Source of the DNA: HGM10766 sp900757295
GTDB taxonomy: Bacteria; Bacillota_I; Bacilli_A; RF39; UBA660
DNA length: 64,000 nucleotides
Direction: 5' to 3'
NCBI GenBank assembly: GCA_025992315.1
Contig: DAJPHG010000001.1
Location: 372,001-436,000, forward strand
The position numbers and the translations under genes were made by a program. Positions within the stretch are counted from its first letter, which is position 1. Every line of letters starts with the position of its first letter. Positions 9,017 to 17,853 of the stretch are shown here, piece after piece. The notes under the pieces are model-generated. The model was not told the DNA's origin. It ran no database searches and saw only the letters and a program-made list of their open reading frames with translations.

Positions 9017-9766
9017 ATGTTTTGTGATACACATTGTCATATATTTAAAGAAGATTTTGAAAATATCGATGAAATTATTGCTAAAGCGCAAAGTAATAAT
9101 GTAGGGAAATATATTAATAATGCTACAGATTCTAAATCAATTACTGAAGTGATAGAATTGTGCGATAAATATGAAAACATGTATGCTGCTGTAGGATTTC
9201 ATCCTGAATTTGCTGATAAAATAACAGAGAATGATTTTGATTATTTAAGAAAATGTTTAACTAATAAAAAAGTTATTGCTATGGGAGAAATTGGATTAGA
9301 TTATTACTATACTAAGGATAATAAAACCCAACAAATAGAATTATTTGAAAAACAATTAGCAATTGCTCAAGAATATAATTTGCCTGTTATTGTTCATAAT
9401 AGAGAAGCAACTTTGGATATAATTAATTGTTTGAAAAAATATAATGTTAAAGGAGTAATTCATTGTTTTAATGGGAGTTTAGAAACAGCTAATATTTTTA
9501 TTAAAATGGGATTTAAATTAGGAATAAATGGTGTGATAACTTTTAAAAACTGCAAATTGAAGGAAGTTATAAAGCAATTGCCATTATCTGAGTTTGTACT
9601 AGAAACAGATTGTCCTTATTTAGCTCCAGAACCATTAAGAGGAACTAAGAATGATCCTTCTAATATCATTTTTATAGCTAAATTTGTGGCTGAGATATAC
9701 AAAATTTCATTATTGCAAGTAGAAAATATTACCAATGCTAATATTAGACAGATTTTTGACATTTAA
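9017..9766 (+). CDS. tatD: TatD family metal-dependent DNase (YabD)
   Basis: A TIM-barrel metallohydrolase of 249 residues. Metal ligands are visible in the N-terminal DTHCH, in GEIGLDYYY, in VHNRE, in HCFNG and in the late ETDCPYLAPEP. Members act as 3'-5' exonucleases or AP endonucleases in DNA quality control. The start is ATG 9017, five bases after AGGTGA; an in-frame GTG at 9008 overlaps the ribosome site. The following 3D-domain gene is in the same place as yabE in Bacillus. Confidence 0.95.
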   Translation: MFCDTHCHIFKEDFENIDEIIAKAQSNNVGKYINNATDSKSITEVIELCDKYENMYAAVGFHPEFADKITENDFDYLRKCLTNKKVIAMGEIGLDYYYTKDNKTQQIELFEKQLAIAQEYNLPVIVHNREATLDIINCLKKYNVKGVIHCFNGSLETANIFIKMGFKLGINGVITFKNCKLKEVIKQLPLSEFVLETDCPYLAPEPLRGTKNDPSNIIFIAKFVAEIYKISLLQVENITNANIRQIFDI

Positions 9767-9809
9767 TATTTAGAATGTTATAATTTGTAGGTAAGTGGAG
9801 GTTGATGGT

Positions 9810-10394
9810 ATGAGATATGGCCTGAAGTCTAAACTAAATATAATAATTAAATCAGTTATTATATTTATAGTGGCTATATTTTTAGAAAATCAAACTAATA
9901 ATGTAGTTTTAAATGCTCAAAATAGTAATTTAAATAAACAATTAAGTTTAAGTTCTTTTGCTGTAGTAGATATTACTAATGATGAATATAAGGTTCCTGA
10001 TTCAGAAAAGGAACAAGTTAAACAAGAAGAAGTTGTTCAAGAAGAACCTAAAAATTTGATAAATGCTAAATTGACTGGATATGTTTTTAATTGTCCAAGT
10101 TGTTCTGGAAAGCTTGCTTGTGATTCAAGTATAAATTTATCTAATGGAAATGTTAATTATAATGATAGTACATATGGGAATGTAAGAATTGTTGCTTCTT
10201 CTAGTAATTTAGCATGTGGTTCTATTGTTTCAATCAATGCATCTAAATTATCTAGTGAACCTATCATTGCTATTGTGTTAGACAGAGGAGTTAGTGGTTC
10301 TAAATTAGATTTACTAACATCATCAGTACACGATGCTAAAACTAATATTGGAAAAACCAATATTACATACGAAGTTTTAAGAAATGGATATTAA
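9810..10394 (+). CDS. 3D-domain (double-psi beta-barrel) cell wall protein, YabE-like
   Basis: An exported protein of 194 residues. A membrane or signal segment lies near residues 12-27, then an acidic linker (SEKEQVKQEEVVQEEPK), then a 3D-type domain from about residue 88 with TGY, YGNVRIVAS and VLDRGVSGSKLDLL. The family acts on peptidoglycan, probably as a lytic transglycosylase. Two cysteines (CPSC) and another pair could form disulfides outside the cell. GGAGG at 9797-9801 supports ATG 9810. Its place after tatD matches yabE. It lacks the G5 and DUF348 repeats of long YabE proteins. Confidence 0.75.
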   Translation: MRYGLKSKLNIIIKSVIIFIVAIFLENQTNNVVLNAQNSNLNKQLSLSSFAVVDITNDEYKVPDSEKEQVKQEEVVQEEPKNLINAKLTGYVFNCPSCSGKLACDSSINLSNGNVNYNDSTYGNVRIVASSSNLACGSIVSINASKLSSEPIIAIVLDRGVSGSKLDLLTSSVHDAKTNIGKTNITYEVLRNGY

Positions 10395-10443
10395 AAATAT
10401 CTGTTTTTATTTACAAAAATTAAAAAATATTAACTGAAATTGA

Positions 10444-10472
10444 TTGTCGTATATCTATATTAAAGATATAAT
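10444..10472 (+). promoter_or_regulatory. Sigma-A promoter of pflB
   Basis: TTGTCG and TATAAT are separated by 17 bp. The -10 box lies 20 bp before the pflB ATG, just ahead of its AGGAGG ribosome site, so the leader is short. Confidence 0.65.
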
Positions 10473-10491
10473 TAAGTTAGGAGGAATGTTA

Positions 10492-12717
10492 ATGGAACAA
10501 TGGAATAATTTTAAGGGTGAACAATGGAAAAATAGTATTGATGTTAAGCAGTTTATTATTGATAATTATACTGAGTATTTAGGAGATGAATCATTCTTAT
10601 CAGCAACTACTGAAAAAACTGATATTATCATGGACGCTTGCAATAATGCTTTAAAAGAAGAATTATCAAAAGGCGTATTAGATATTGAAACTAATATAGC
10701 TTCTGGTATCAATAATTTTAAGCCAGGTTATATTTGTGATGAGGATAATATTATTGTAGGCTTACAAACAGATAAATTATTAAAAAGGATTGTTAATCCA
10801 TTTGGCGGTAAAAGAATGGTTGATAGTGCTTTAAAAGCTTATGGTTATAATTTATCAGAAGAAGTAAAAAATCAATTTAAATATAGAAAAACTCATAATG
10901 AAGGTGTTTTTGATGCTTATACAACAGATATTTTAAAAGCTAGACATAGTGGACTATTAACTGGCTTACCTGATGCTTATGGTAGAGGAAGAATCATTGG
11001 TGATTATCGTAGAGTTGCTTTATATGGTATTGATTATTTAATTAATGAAAAAAAGAATGATTTATTAGCAAATGAAAAAGAAGAATTAACAGAGTATAAT
11101 ATAAGACTTCGTGAAGAAATAAATATGCAAATTAGAGCCTTAAATGAAATTAGAGAAATGGCTAATACTTATGGCTTTGATATAAGTCAACCAGCTAGTA
11201 ATGCTAAAGAAGCAATTCAATGGTTATATTTTGCTTATCTTGCTGCTATTAAAGAAAATAATGGGGCAGCTATGAGTTTAGGAAGAACTTCAACGTTTAT
11301 TGATATCTATATAGAAAGAGATATAGTTAATGGTTTATTAACTGAAATCGAAGCCCAAGAATTAATTGATAATTTTATTATTAAATTGCGTATGGCTCGT
11401 CATTTAAGAACTCCTGAATATAATGAGCTTTTTGCTGGAGATCCAACATGGGTTACTGAAAGTATTGGTGGTATGCTAGATGATAAACATTCACTAGTTA
11501 CAAAAACTTCGTTTAGATTTTTGCATACTCTAACTAATTTAGATAGTTCACCAGAACCTAATTTGACAGTTTTATGGAGCAATAATTTACCTGATAATTT
11601 TAAAAAATATTGTGCAAAAATTTCTATTGACACAGATTCTATTCAATATGAAAATGATGACTTAATGAGAAAAATACATGGTAGTGATTATGCTATTGCC
11701 TGTTGTGTTTCTGCAATGACAGTTGGAAAGCAGATGCAATTTTTTGGTGCTAGATGTAATTTGGCCAAAGCTTTATTATATTCGATGAATGGCGGATATG
11801 ATGAAATAAAAAAGGAATTAGTAATTGATGGATTTGAAAAAGATAACGATAAATATTTAGATTATGATAAAGTTATTACTAATTATGATAGAATGTTAGA
11901 TAAAGTAGCAAAAATATATGTAGATGCTATGAATATTATTCATTATATGCATGATAAATATGCTTATGAATCAAGTCAAATGGCTCTTCATGATACTGAT
12001 CCTGAAAAATTAATGGCTTTTGGTATAGCTGGCTTATCTGTTGCAGTTGATTCATTATCTGCTATCAAATTTGCTAAAGTAAAACCTATTCGTGATAAAG
12101 ATGGTATTACAGTTGATTTTGATATAGATGGAGATTATCCAAAGTATGGTAATAATAATAATGAAGTAGATTCAATTGCTGTTAAATTAGTAGAAAAATT
12201 CTATGATAAATTAAAAACTCATAAATTATATAAAAACGCTAAACATACTTTATCAATATTAACAATAACATCTAATGTAGTTTATGGTAAAAAGACTGGC
12301 TGTACTCCTGATGGAAGAAAACAAGGCGTTCCATTTGCACCTGGAGCAAATCCAATGCATAATAGAGATACTAGTGGTGCTTTAGCTTCATTAAACTCTG
12401 TTGCTAAATTACCGTATACTGATGTATGTGAAGATGGTATTTCAAATACATTTTCTATTGTTCCACTAGCATTAGGCCAAACTATAGAAGATCAAAAAAA
12501 TAATTTGGTAAATATTTTGGATGGATACTTTAAACAGGGTGGTCATCACTTAAATGTAAACGTATTAAATAAAGAAACACTTGAAGATGCTATGGAAAAT
12601 CCGGATAAATATCCAAATTTAACTATTAGAGTATCTGGATATGCTGTTAAGTTTAATAGACTAAGTAGAGAACAACAGTTAGAAGTAATTAGCAGAACAT
12701 TTCATGAAAGTATATAG
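10492..12717 (+). CDS. pflB: Formate C-acetyltransferase (pyruvate formate-lyase)
   Basis: PflB splits pyruvate plus CoA into acetyl-CoA and formate by a glycyl-radical mechanism, the main anaerobic route for pyruvate. The 741-residue protein carries the adjacent catalytic cysteines C404-C405 in IACCVSAM and the radical glycine G716 in RVSGYAV near the C-terminus. The start at ATG 10492 is set by AGGAGG seven bases away; an ATG at 10486 is too close. The activase gene follows one gene later. Its presence implies fermentative, oxygen-sensitive metabolism. Confidence 0.97.
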   Translation: MEQWNNFKGEQWKNSIDVKQFIIDNYTEYLGDESFLSATTEKTDIIMDACNNALKEELSKGVLDIETNIASGINNFKPGYICDEDNIIVGLQTDKLLKRIVNPFGGKRMVDSALKAYGYNLSEEVKNQFKYRKTHNEGVFDAYTTDILKARHSGLLTGLPDAYGRGRIIGDYRRVALYGIDYLINEKKNDLLANEKEELTEYNIRLREEINMQIRALNEIREMANTYGFDISQPASNAKEAIQWLYFAYLAAIKENNGAAMSLGRTSTFIDIYIERDIVNGLLTEIEAQELIDNFIIKLRMARHLRTPEYNELFAGDPTWVTESIGGMLDDKHSLVTKTSFRFLHTLTNLDSSPEPNLTVLWSNNLPDNFKKYCAKISIDTDSIQYENDDLMRKIHGSDYAIACCVSAMTVGKQMQFFGARCNLAKALLYSMNGGYDEIKKELVIDGFEKDNDKYLDYDKVITNYDRMLDKVAKIYVDAMNIIHYMHDKYAYESSQMALHDTDPEKLMAFGIAGLSVAVDSLSAIKFAKVKPIRDKDGITVDFDIDGDYPKYGNNNNEVDSIAVKLVEKFYDKLKTHKLYKNAKHTLSILTITSNVVYGKKTGCTPDGRKQGVPFAPGANPMHNRDTSGALASLNSVAKLPYTDVCEDGISNTFSIVPLALGQTIEDQKNNLVNILDGYFKQGGHHLNVNVLNKETLEDAMENPDKYPNLTIRVSGYAVKFNRLSREQQLEVISRTFHESI

Positions 12718-12725
12718 GAGAATTT

Positions 12726-13112
12726 ATGAACAAAAAGATATATTTTGATAATAATGGAACAATTATAGAATGCAATATAGATGATTTTGAATATTTTTCT
12801 AATATGGCATTAAATTATGAAACAATGATCAATATGAATCCTAGTTTAGGTCATATGGCTGCGCTAAATGAATATTTAAATTCAACTAAAGATGATATTA
12901 CATTAAGAAGATATAAAGAAATCACTATGACTAGTGAATCACGTAACTTTCTTAAAATTTTGATTGATTTAAAGTTGCTAGAAAAAAACTTCAGAAATAA
13001 TGGTGTCACAAATGAAATAGCAATAAAATATAATTTTTATCAAAATGAGTATCAAGAAATATTAGATAAAAGTAATAAGTTATCTAATGAGCAAGCAAGA
13101 AGACTTAGTTAA
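12726..13112 (+). CDS. Hypothetical protein between pflB and pflA
   Basis: A 128-residue soluble, acidic protein with no signal peptide or membrane segment. It begins MNKKIYFDNNGTIIECN and is largely helical by composition; it has two short glycine/proline turns (MNPSLGH). I do not recognise the family. It is packed tightly between pflB (8-base gap, GGAG ribosome site) and pflA (one-base overlap of stop and start). It is therefore surely co-transcribed and probably serves PFL function or protection. It is not the YfiD/GrcA spare glycyl-radical subunit, as no RVSGYAV-like motif is present. Confidence 0.75.
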   Translation: MNKKIYFDNNGTIIECNIDDFEYFSNMALNYETMINMNPSLGHMAALNEYLNSTKDDITLRRYKEITMTSESRNFLKILIDLKLLEKNFRNNGVTNEIAIKYNFYQNEYQEILDKSNKLSNEQARRLS

Positions 13113-13810
13113 TGAAACAAGGATTTATATCAAGTGTTGAAAATATGGGCTTGGTTGATGGCCCTGGTTTACGTTATGTTGTTTTTATGCAGGGATGTAG
13201 TTTAAGGTGTTTATATTGTCATAATCCAGAAACTTGGAAATTAAATATGGGAGATAAAACAACACCACAAGAATTAATTGATGACATATTAAAATACAAA
13301 AATTATTATTTAAATGGTGGGGTTACTTTTAGTGGTGGCGAACCCTTAATGCAACCTGAATTTTTAATAGAATGTTTAAAGTTATGTAAAGAAAATAATT
13401 TACATACTGCAATTGATACTGCTGGTGTTGGTTTAGGTCTTTATGAAGAAATTTTAAAATATACTGATTTAGTTATTTTAGATATTAAAGCAATTGATGA
13501 AAAAATGTATCATAAAGTTACAGGTAGTAATATCAAAAGTTTTGAAAAATTTTTATGCTATTTAAATAAATCTAATACTAAGGTATGGATAAGGAGTGTA
13601 ATAGTTCCTGGTATAAATGATACTAGGGAATATATTTTAAATTTAAATAAATATATTGAAAAAATTTCTAATGTAGAAAAAGTGGAATTGCTCCCTTATC
13701 ATTTATATGGGGTAGATAAATATAAAAAATTAAATATAAAATATCCATTAGAAGGTGTTAAACCAATGGATATAAGTTCTTTAAAAAATTTAGAGGATTA
13801 TTTAAAATAG
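13112..13810 (+). CDS. pflA: Pyruvate formate-lyase activating enzyme
   Basis: A radical SAM enzyme of 232 residues that creates the glycyl radical on PflB. The 4Fe-4S ligands are C29, C33 and C36 (GCSLRCLYCHNP). The GGE-type SAM motif appears in TFSGGEPLMQPEF. The length matches the single-cluster activases. It overlaps the preceding gene by one base. Confidence 0.96.
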   Translation: MKQGFISSVENMGLVDGPGLRYVVFMQGCSLRCLYCHNPETWKLNMGDKTTPQELIDDILKYKNYYLNGGVTFSGGEPLMQPEFLIECLKLCKENNLHTAIDTAGVGLGLYEEILKYTDLVILDIKAIDEKMYHKVTGSNIKSFEKFLCYLNKSNTKVWIRSVIVPGINDTREYILNLNKYIEKISNVEKVELLPYHLYGVDKYKKLNIKYPLEGVKPMDISSLKNLEDYLK

Positions 13811-13865
13811 AAGAAAATAATTTATAATGTATAATTATTGCTAATTTGATGATATAGAGGATTTT

Positions 13866-15065
13866 ATGAAAGATATAAGACAAGCATTGCAAGAGCGAAA
13901 AATATTTAATAATGCATTACAAAAGAAATATGATAGTTTGAAAGAATATAGTGACAAATTGGAATTTATTTTTAATATTTTAAAGATTAGTCAAAATGAT
14001 TATTTAGAATATACTTATCAAGAAACTTTGTCTGATTCATATTTAGAATTATTAAAAGTAGAATTAAAAAAATATCAAAATATGAATGATACATTATTTA
14101 TTGATTTTATAGTCGAAAATTTATTTGATAAAAAATATTCTGAACATGTTTTTCTTAAAAGTAATGATTTACTTGAGAAAAAAGAAATTAAACTTTCTAC
14201 TTCTACTTCCAAAAATGTTAATTTTTCTCTTAAAAATGATATTTTAAATATAATTATCCCAAGTTTTTCAAGACAATATTTAGAAAGTGACAAATTAGTC
14301 TTTAAAAATTTAGAAAATCAATTACATATTAATAATATAAAAAGTGTTATTATTGATTTACGAGGAAATAGTGGTGGTACTGATGAATATTTTGAATTAT
14401 TATCCTGTTTATTTAATAAAGATGTAGTAATTCAAGAAAGTTTTAAAAATTTATTTAGTAAAGAAACAGAAACCTATGACAATGTTTTAATTACTCATGG
14501 AACTAATATAGATTATAAGAAGTTTGTTTTAGTAGATAAAAAAGTTTTTTCAACTGCTGAAAGATTATCAGAAGGCTTACAAAAAACTAAAAGTGCAATA
14601 GTTTTAGGCGAAAGAACTTTAGGAGAAGGTTATGGATTTACTCCTTTACAATTAGATTTAGTAAATAACTATTGTGGAAAATATAGAAAGAATCGAAAAG
14701 CAAGAAATGTATCATTGCAGTTTACTTTAGAAGCTCCAATAAATAAATTGGGTAAAATTGATTATAAAAATAATTACTGTATGATTCCAGATATAGAATG
14801 TGAACCAGCATCTGCTTTATCAATTGCAGAAGAACTAGCAATGGATATGCAAGTTAAAAATAAAGAAAAATTGAATTTATTAAAAACTAAACTAGAATTA
14901 TTAAATCAAAAACAAATTGTTGATAATTACAACGCTTATCAACAAGAGTCAAATAAATTAACATTAAATAGAAAAAAATCTGGTTTTATTGATGCTATTT
15001 ATTTGTTATTAATACTAGGGTTGATAATAATCATGGGTATAGTTATTGCTAATTTGATGGTTTAA
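13866..15065 (+). CDS. Tail-anchored S41 (C-terminal-processing) peptidase-like protein
   Basis: A 399-residue protein with an S41 core: IIDLRGNSGG near residues 162-171 and the nucleophile segment VFSTAERLSEGL with Ser229. The lysine expected in Tsp/CtpA enzymes (FGKG) is replaced: the sequence there is GERTLGEG, so it resembles the IRBP/tricorn-like branch or is inactive. No PDZ domain is evident. There is no N-terminal signal; instead one strong hydrophobic segment lies at residues 373-398 at the very C-terminus. As drawn, the catalytic part would stay in the cytoplasm. Substrate unknown. Confidence 0.7.
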   Translation: MKDIRQALQERKIFNNALQKKYDSLKEYSDKLEFIFNILKISQNDYLEYTYQETLSDSYLELLKVELKKYQNMNDTLFIDFIVENLFDKKYSEHVFLKSNDLLEKKEIKLSTSTSKNVNFSLKNDILNIIIPSFSRQYLESDKLVFKNLENQLHINNIKSVIIDLRGNSGGTDEYFELLSCLFNKDVVIQESFKNLFSKETETYDNVLITHGTNIDYKKFVLVDKKVFSTAERLSEGLQKTKSAIVLGERTLGEGYGFTPLQLDLVNNYCGKYRKNRKARNVSLQFTLEAPINKLGKIDYKNNYCMIPDIECEPASALSIAEELAMDMQVKNKEKLNLLKTKLELLNQKQIVDNYNAYQQESNKLTLNRKKSGFIDAIYLLLILGLIIIMGIVIANLMV

Positions 15066-15073
15066 ATTCTAAT

Positions 15074-15106
15074 AAAAAAGTAGTTTTAAAAAATAACTAC
15101 TTTTTT
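15074..15106. terminator. Bidirectional terminator between the S41 gene and merR
   Basis: A-rich arm ending GTAGTT and the arm AACTAC followed by T6 form a 12-bp stem around a 9-base loop. A and T runs on both flanks let it serve both convergent genes; it overlaps the end of the MerR gene. Confidence 0.85.
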
Positions 15107-15792
15107 AATTGGACTTTTATACTTGTTAAATTAAATGATTTATTGTTATCTAATTTAATTGTTTCAGTATGTTCATCAACACAGATACATTTATCTCTTA
15201 TTACATCTAAATTATTGAATACATTTTCATCAGATTTAAATGTTATATAATCATATTTATTACTTAAATAATTTAGTAAATCATCTATATAATCTTTAAA
15301 AAAAGTTGTAATGTTTAGATTAATTAGATTTTCTTCTTCTGGAAAAATAAAAACATCTGAATAGTATTCTTCATTTTTAAATACTAAATAATATTTACAA
15401 ACGTTATCTCTTAATTCTAGTGAGATTGGCATATTTTTCATTTTAAGTCCATTCCATTTTAAATAATCTTCATAAGTTCCTTCTTTAATTTGATAAGTAT
15501 TTTCATTTATATAATTTTTTATAGCATTCACTTTTATTTCAAACTCCCTTTCTTTATTTAATAAAATATTTACATTTTTAGTTGTTAAATATTCTTTGAT
15601 TTCTTCTAAAGTTAAATTTATTTCTTTTAATTTTACAATATTTTTTATTTCATCTATTTGATTATTTTCATAATATCTGTATCCAGTAAAATAATCTTGG
15701 TATGATGGTTTAAATAAATTTATTTCATCATAATATCTTAATGTTTTTATGGGAACGTTGGTTTTCTTAGAAAAATCTCCTATTTTGTACAT
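15097..15792 (-). CDS. MerR family transcriptional regulator
   Basis: The 231-residue protein has an N-terminal MerR winged helix (MYKIGDFSKKTNVPIKTLRY, then YY and GYRYY) and a dimer coiled coil around residues 70-100. The C-terminal ~120 residues resemble a GyrI-like effector-binding domain in length but show no clear motif. The start is ATG at 15792, five bases after AAAGGAG; an ATG five codons earlier overlaps that site. Its own promoter has the 19-bp spacer diagnostic of MerR control. No target gene lies beside it, so it may act mostly on itself or on distant genes. Confidence 0.88.
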   Translation of the reverse strand: MYKIGDFSKKTNVPIKTLRYYDEINLFKPSYQDYFTGYRYYENNQIDEIKNIVKLKEINLTLEEIKEYLTTKNVNILLNKEREFEIKVNAIKNYINENTYQIKEGTYEDYLKWNGLKMKNMPISLELRDNVCKYYLVFKNEEYYSDVFIFPEEENLINLNITTFFKDYIDDLLNYLSNKYDYITFKSDENVFNNLDVIRDKCICVDEHTETIKLDNNKSFNLTSIKVQLKK

Positions 15793-15813
15793 ATATACTC
15801 CTTTCATGAATTA

Positions 15814-15844
15814 AGTATAACATTACAGTTAAGGGTAGAGTCAA
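15814..15844 (-). promoter_or_regulatory. MerR-type promoter with 19-bp spacer
   Basis: Read on the minus strand, TTGACT (15844-15839) and TATACT (15819-15814) are 19 bp apart. The over-long spacer contains an imperfect dyad, as in promoters that MerR regulators activate by twisting DNA. It drives the merR gene itself. Confidence 0.7.
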
Positions 15845-15861
15845 TAAGTATAAAAATAATA

Positions 15862-15890
15862 TTGACTTATGAATATAGAAGTATTAAAAT
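15862..15890 (+). promoter_or_regulatory. Sigma-A promoter of htpG
   Basis: TTGACT and TAAAAT are separated by exactly 17 bp. The CIRCE operator begins five bases after the -10 box, placing the start of transcription at the edge of the operator. Confidence 0.75.
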
Positions 15891-15894
15891 TAAT

Positions 15895-15921
15895 TTAGCA
15901 CTTAGATATTAATAGTGCTAA
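15895..15921 (+). promoter_or_regulatory. CIRCE operator (HrcA binding site)
   Basis: TTAGCACTT, nine bases, then TAGTGCTAA: the CIRCE architecture of 9-9-9. One arm position departs from perfect symmetry (CACTT against TAGTG). HrcA bound here would block htpG until heat shock. The right end overlaps the ribosome site of htpG. Confidence 0.85.
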
Positions 15922-15935
15922 AAGGAGACGATAAT

Positions 15936-17801
15936 TTGAAACAGTTTAAAGCAGAATCAAAAAGATTGATGGAATTAATGATTAATTCTATTTATACAAA
16001 TAAAGATATATTTTTAAGAGAAATTATATCAAATGCAAGTGATGCGATAGATAAATTACATTATAAATCACTAACTGATAAAAGTATTAAAGTTAATAAA
16101 AAAGATTTTAATATTTTTATAGATATTAATAAAGAAAAAAGAACAATTACTATATCAGATAATGGTATAGGTATGAGTAAAGAAGAACTTGAAAATAATT
16201 TAGGAACGATTGCTAAAAGTGGTTCTTATGATTTTAAAGAAAATAATGATAAGAAAAAAGATATTGATATTATAGGTCAATTTGGTGTAGGTTTCTACTC
16301 TGCATTTATGGTTGCAAAAAAAGTAGAAGTAATTTCAAAAGCATATGGAAGTAATGAAGCTTTTAGATGGGTATCTGAAGGAATTGATGGGTATTCTGTA
16401 AAAGAATGTAGTAAAGATAATTATGGTACAGATATAATTTTAACTATAATTGATGAAGATGAGTATAATAAATATTTAGAAGAAAATACTATTAAATCTT
16501 TAATAAAGAAATATTCTGATTACATTACATATCATATTAAAATGGAAGTTACAAAGAGTAGATTAAAAAAAGATTCTAAAGATGAATATGAAGATTATAC
16601 TGAAATTGAAACTATTAATAGTTTGATACCACTTTGGAAAAGAAACAAAAAGAATATAAAAGAAGAAGAATATGATACTTTCTATTCTGATAAATTTTTT
16701 GATTATGAAAAACCTTTAGCACATATTCATACTGCTGCAGAAGGTACTATAGAATATAATTCTTTATTATACATTCCTTCACATGCGGCATATGATTACT
16801 ATAGTAAAGATTATGAAAAAGGGTTACAACTATATTCTAATGGTGTATTAATTATGGAAAAATGTGCTGATTTAATTCCTGATTATTTTAGTTTTGTAAA
16901 GGGTGTAGTTGATTCTCCTGATCTTTCTTTAAATATTTCAAGAGAAATTTTACAGCAAAATAGAGTATTAAAAACAATTGCTAAAGCTATTGAAAATAAG
17001 ATAAAAAAAGAATTATTAGACATGCAAGAAAATCGTAAAGAAGATTATCTAAAGTTTATTAAAGAATTTGGAATGCAATTGAAAGTTGGAATTTATAATG
17101 ATTTTGGAATAAATAAAGAACAGTTACAAGATTTAATAATGTTTTATAGTTCAAAAAAAGAAGAATTTGTTAGTTTAAAAGATTATTGTGAAAGAAATAA
17201 GGATTATAAGGATATTTATTATGCTTGTGGAAATTCAGTTGATCAAATTAAAATGTTACCTCAAGTAGAAGCTGTATTAGAAAAAGGAAAAGAAATATTA
17301 TATTGTACTGATTATGTGGATGAGTTTGTTTTTAAAACTTTAAATAAATATAGTGATAAAGAATTTAAAAATGTTTGTTCTGATAAATTAGATTTAGAAA
17401 CTGAAGAAGAAAAAGAACAATTGAATAAATTAAATGAAGAATCAAAAGATATGTTTGATTTAATGAAAAAAGCTATTGATGTTAAAGAAATAAGATTTAC
17501 CAATAAACTTAAAACACATCCAGTTTGTTTATCATCTATTGGAGAAATATCTGTAGAAATGGAAAAAGTTATGAATGCAATGCCTAATAGTGAAGGATTA
17601 AATGTGGATAAGGCTTTAGAAATAAATGAAAATCATCCAATAGCAAAAAAACTTGAAGAATTATATAAAAATGATAAGGAAAAATTAAAAGAATATACTG
17701 AAGTTTTGTATGCTCAAGCTAGATTAATTGAAGGATTACCTATAGATAATCCAACTGAAATAACTAATTTAATATGTAATATTATTGCCAAAGAAGATTA
17801 A
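15936..17801 (+). CDS. htpG: Chaperone HtpG (Hsp90)
   Basis: A 621-residue bacterial Hsp90. The ATPase domain shows NASDAIDK, DNGIGM, GTIAKSG and GQFGVGFYSAF in order; the middle and dimerisation domains follow. The start is TTG 15936, with AAAGGAG at 15921-15927 eight bases upstream; an in-frame GTG at 15915 lies within the CIRCE element. The CIRCE operator indicates HrcA repression, unlike Bacillus subtilis where htpG is outside the HrcA regulon. Confidence 0.97.
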   Translation: MKQFKAESKRLMELMINSIYTNKDIFLREIISNASDAIDKLHYKSLTDKSIKVNKKDFNIFIDINKEKRTITISDNGIGMSKEELENNLGTIAKSGSYDFKENNDKKKDIDIIGQFGVGFYSAFMVAKKVEVISKAYGSNEAFRWVSEGIDGYSVKECSKDNYGTDIILTIIDEDEYNKYLEENTIKSLIKKYSDYITYHIKMEVTKSRLKKDSKDEYEDYTEIETINSLIPLWKRNKKNIKEEEYDTFYSDKFFDYEKPLAHIHTAAEGTIEYNSLLYIPSHAAYDYYSKDYEKGLQLYSNGVLIMEKCADLIPDYFSFVKGVVDSPDLSLNISREILQQNRVLKTIAKAIENKIKKELLDMQENRKEDYLKFIKEFGMQLKVGIYNDFGINKEQLQDLIMFYSSKKEEFVSLKDYCERNKDYKDIYYACGNSVDQIKMLPQVEAVLEKGKEILYCTDYVDEFVFKTLNKYSDKEFKNVCSDKLDLETEEEKEQLNKLNEESKDMFDLMKKAIDVKEIRFTNKLKTHPVCLSSIGEISVEMEKVMNAMPNSEGLNVDKALEINENHPIAKKLEELYKNDKEKLKEYTEVLYAQARLIEGLPIDNPTEITNLICNIIAKED

Positions 17802-17813
17802 TTCTTCTTTTTT
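17790..17813 (+). terminator. Terminator at the end of htpG
   Basis: AAGAAGA and TTCTTCTT pair around the TTAA that includes the stop codon, followed by T residues. Confidence 0.75.
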
Positions 17814-17853
17814 AATTAGGAAAATAAGTATATAATTTAAATAGGTGAATTTT

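Noticed and set aside
12726..13112. Gene between pflB and pflA as YfiD-type radical subunit
   Set aside because: No RVSGYAV-like glycyl-radical motif anywhere in it.
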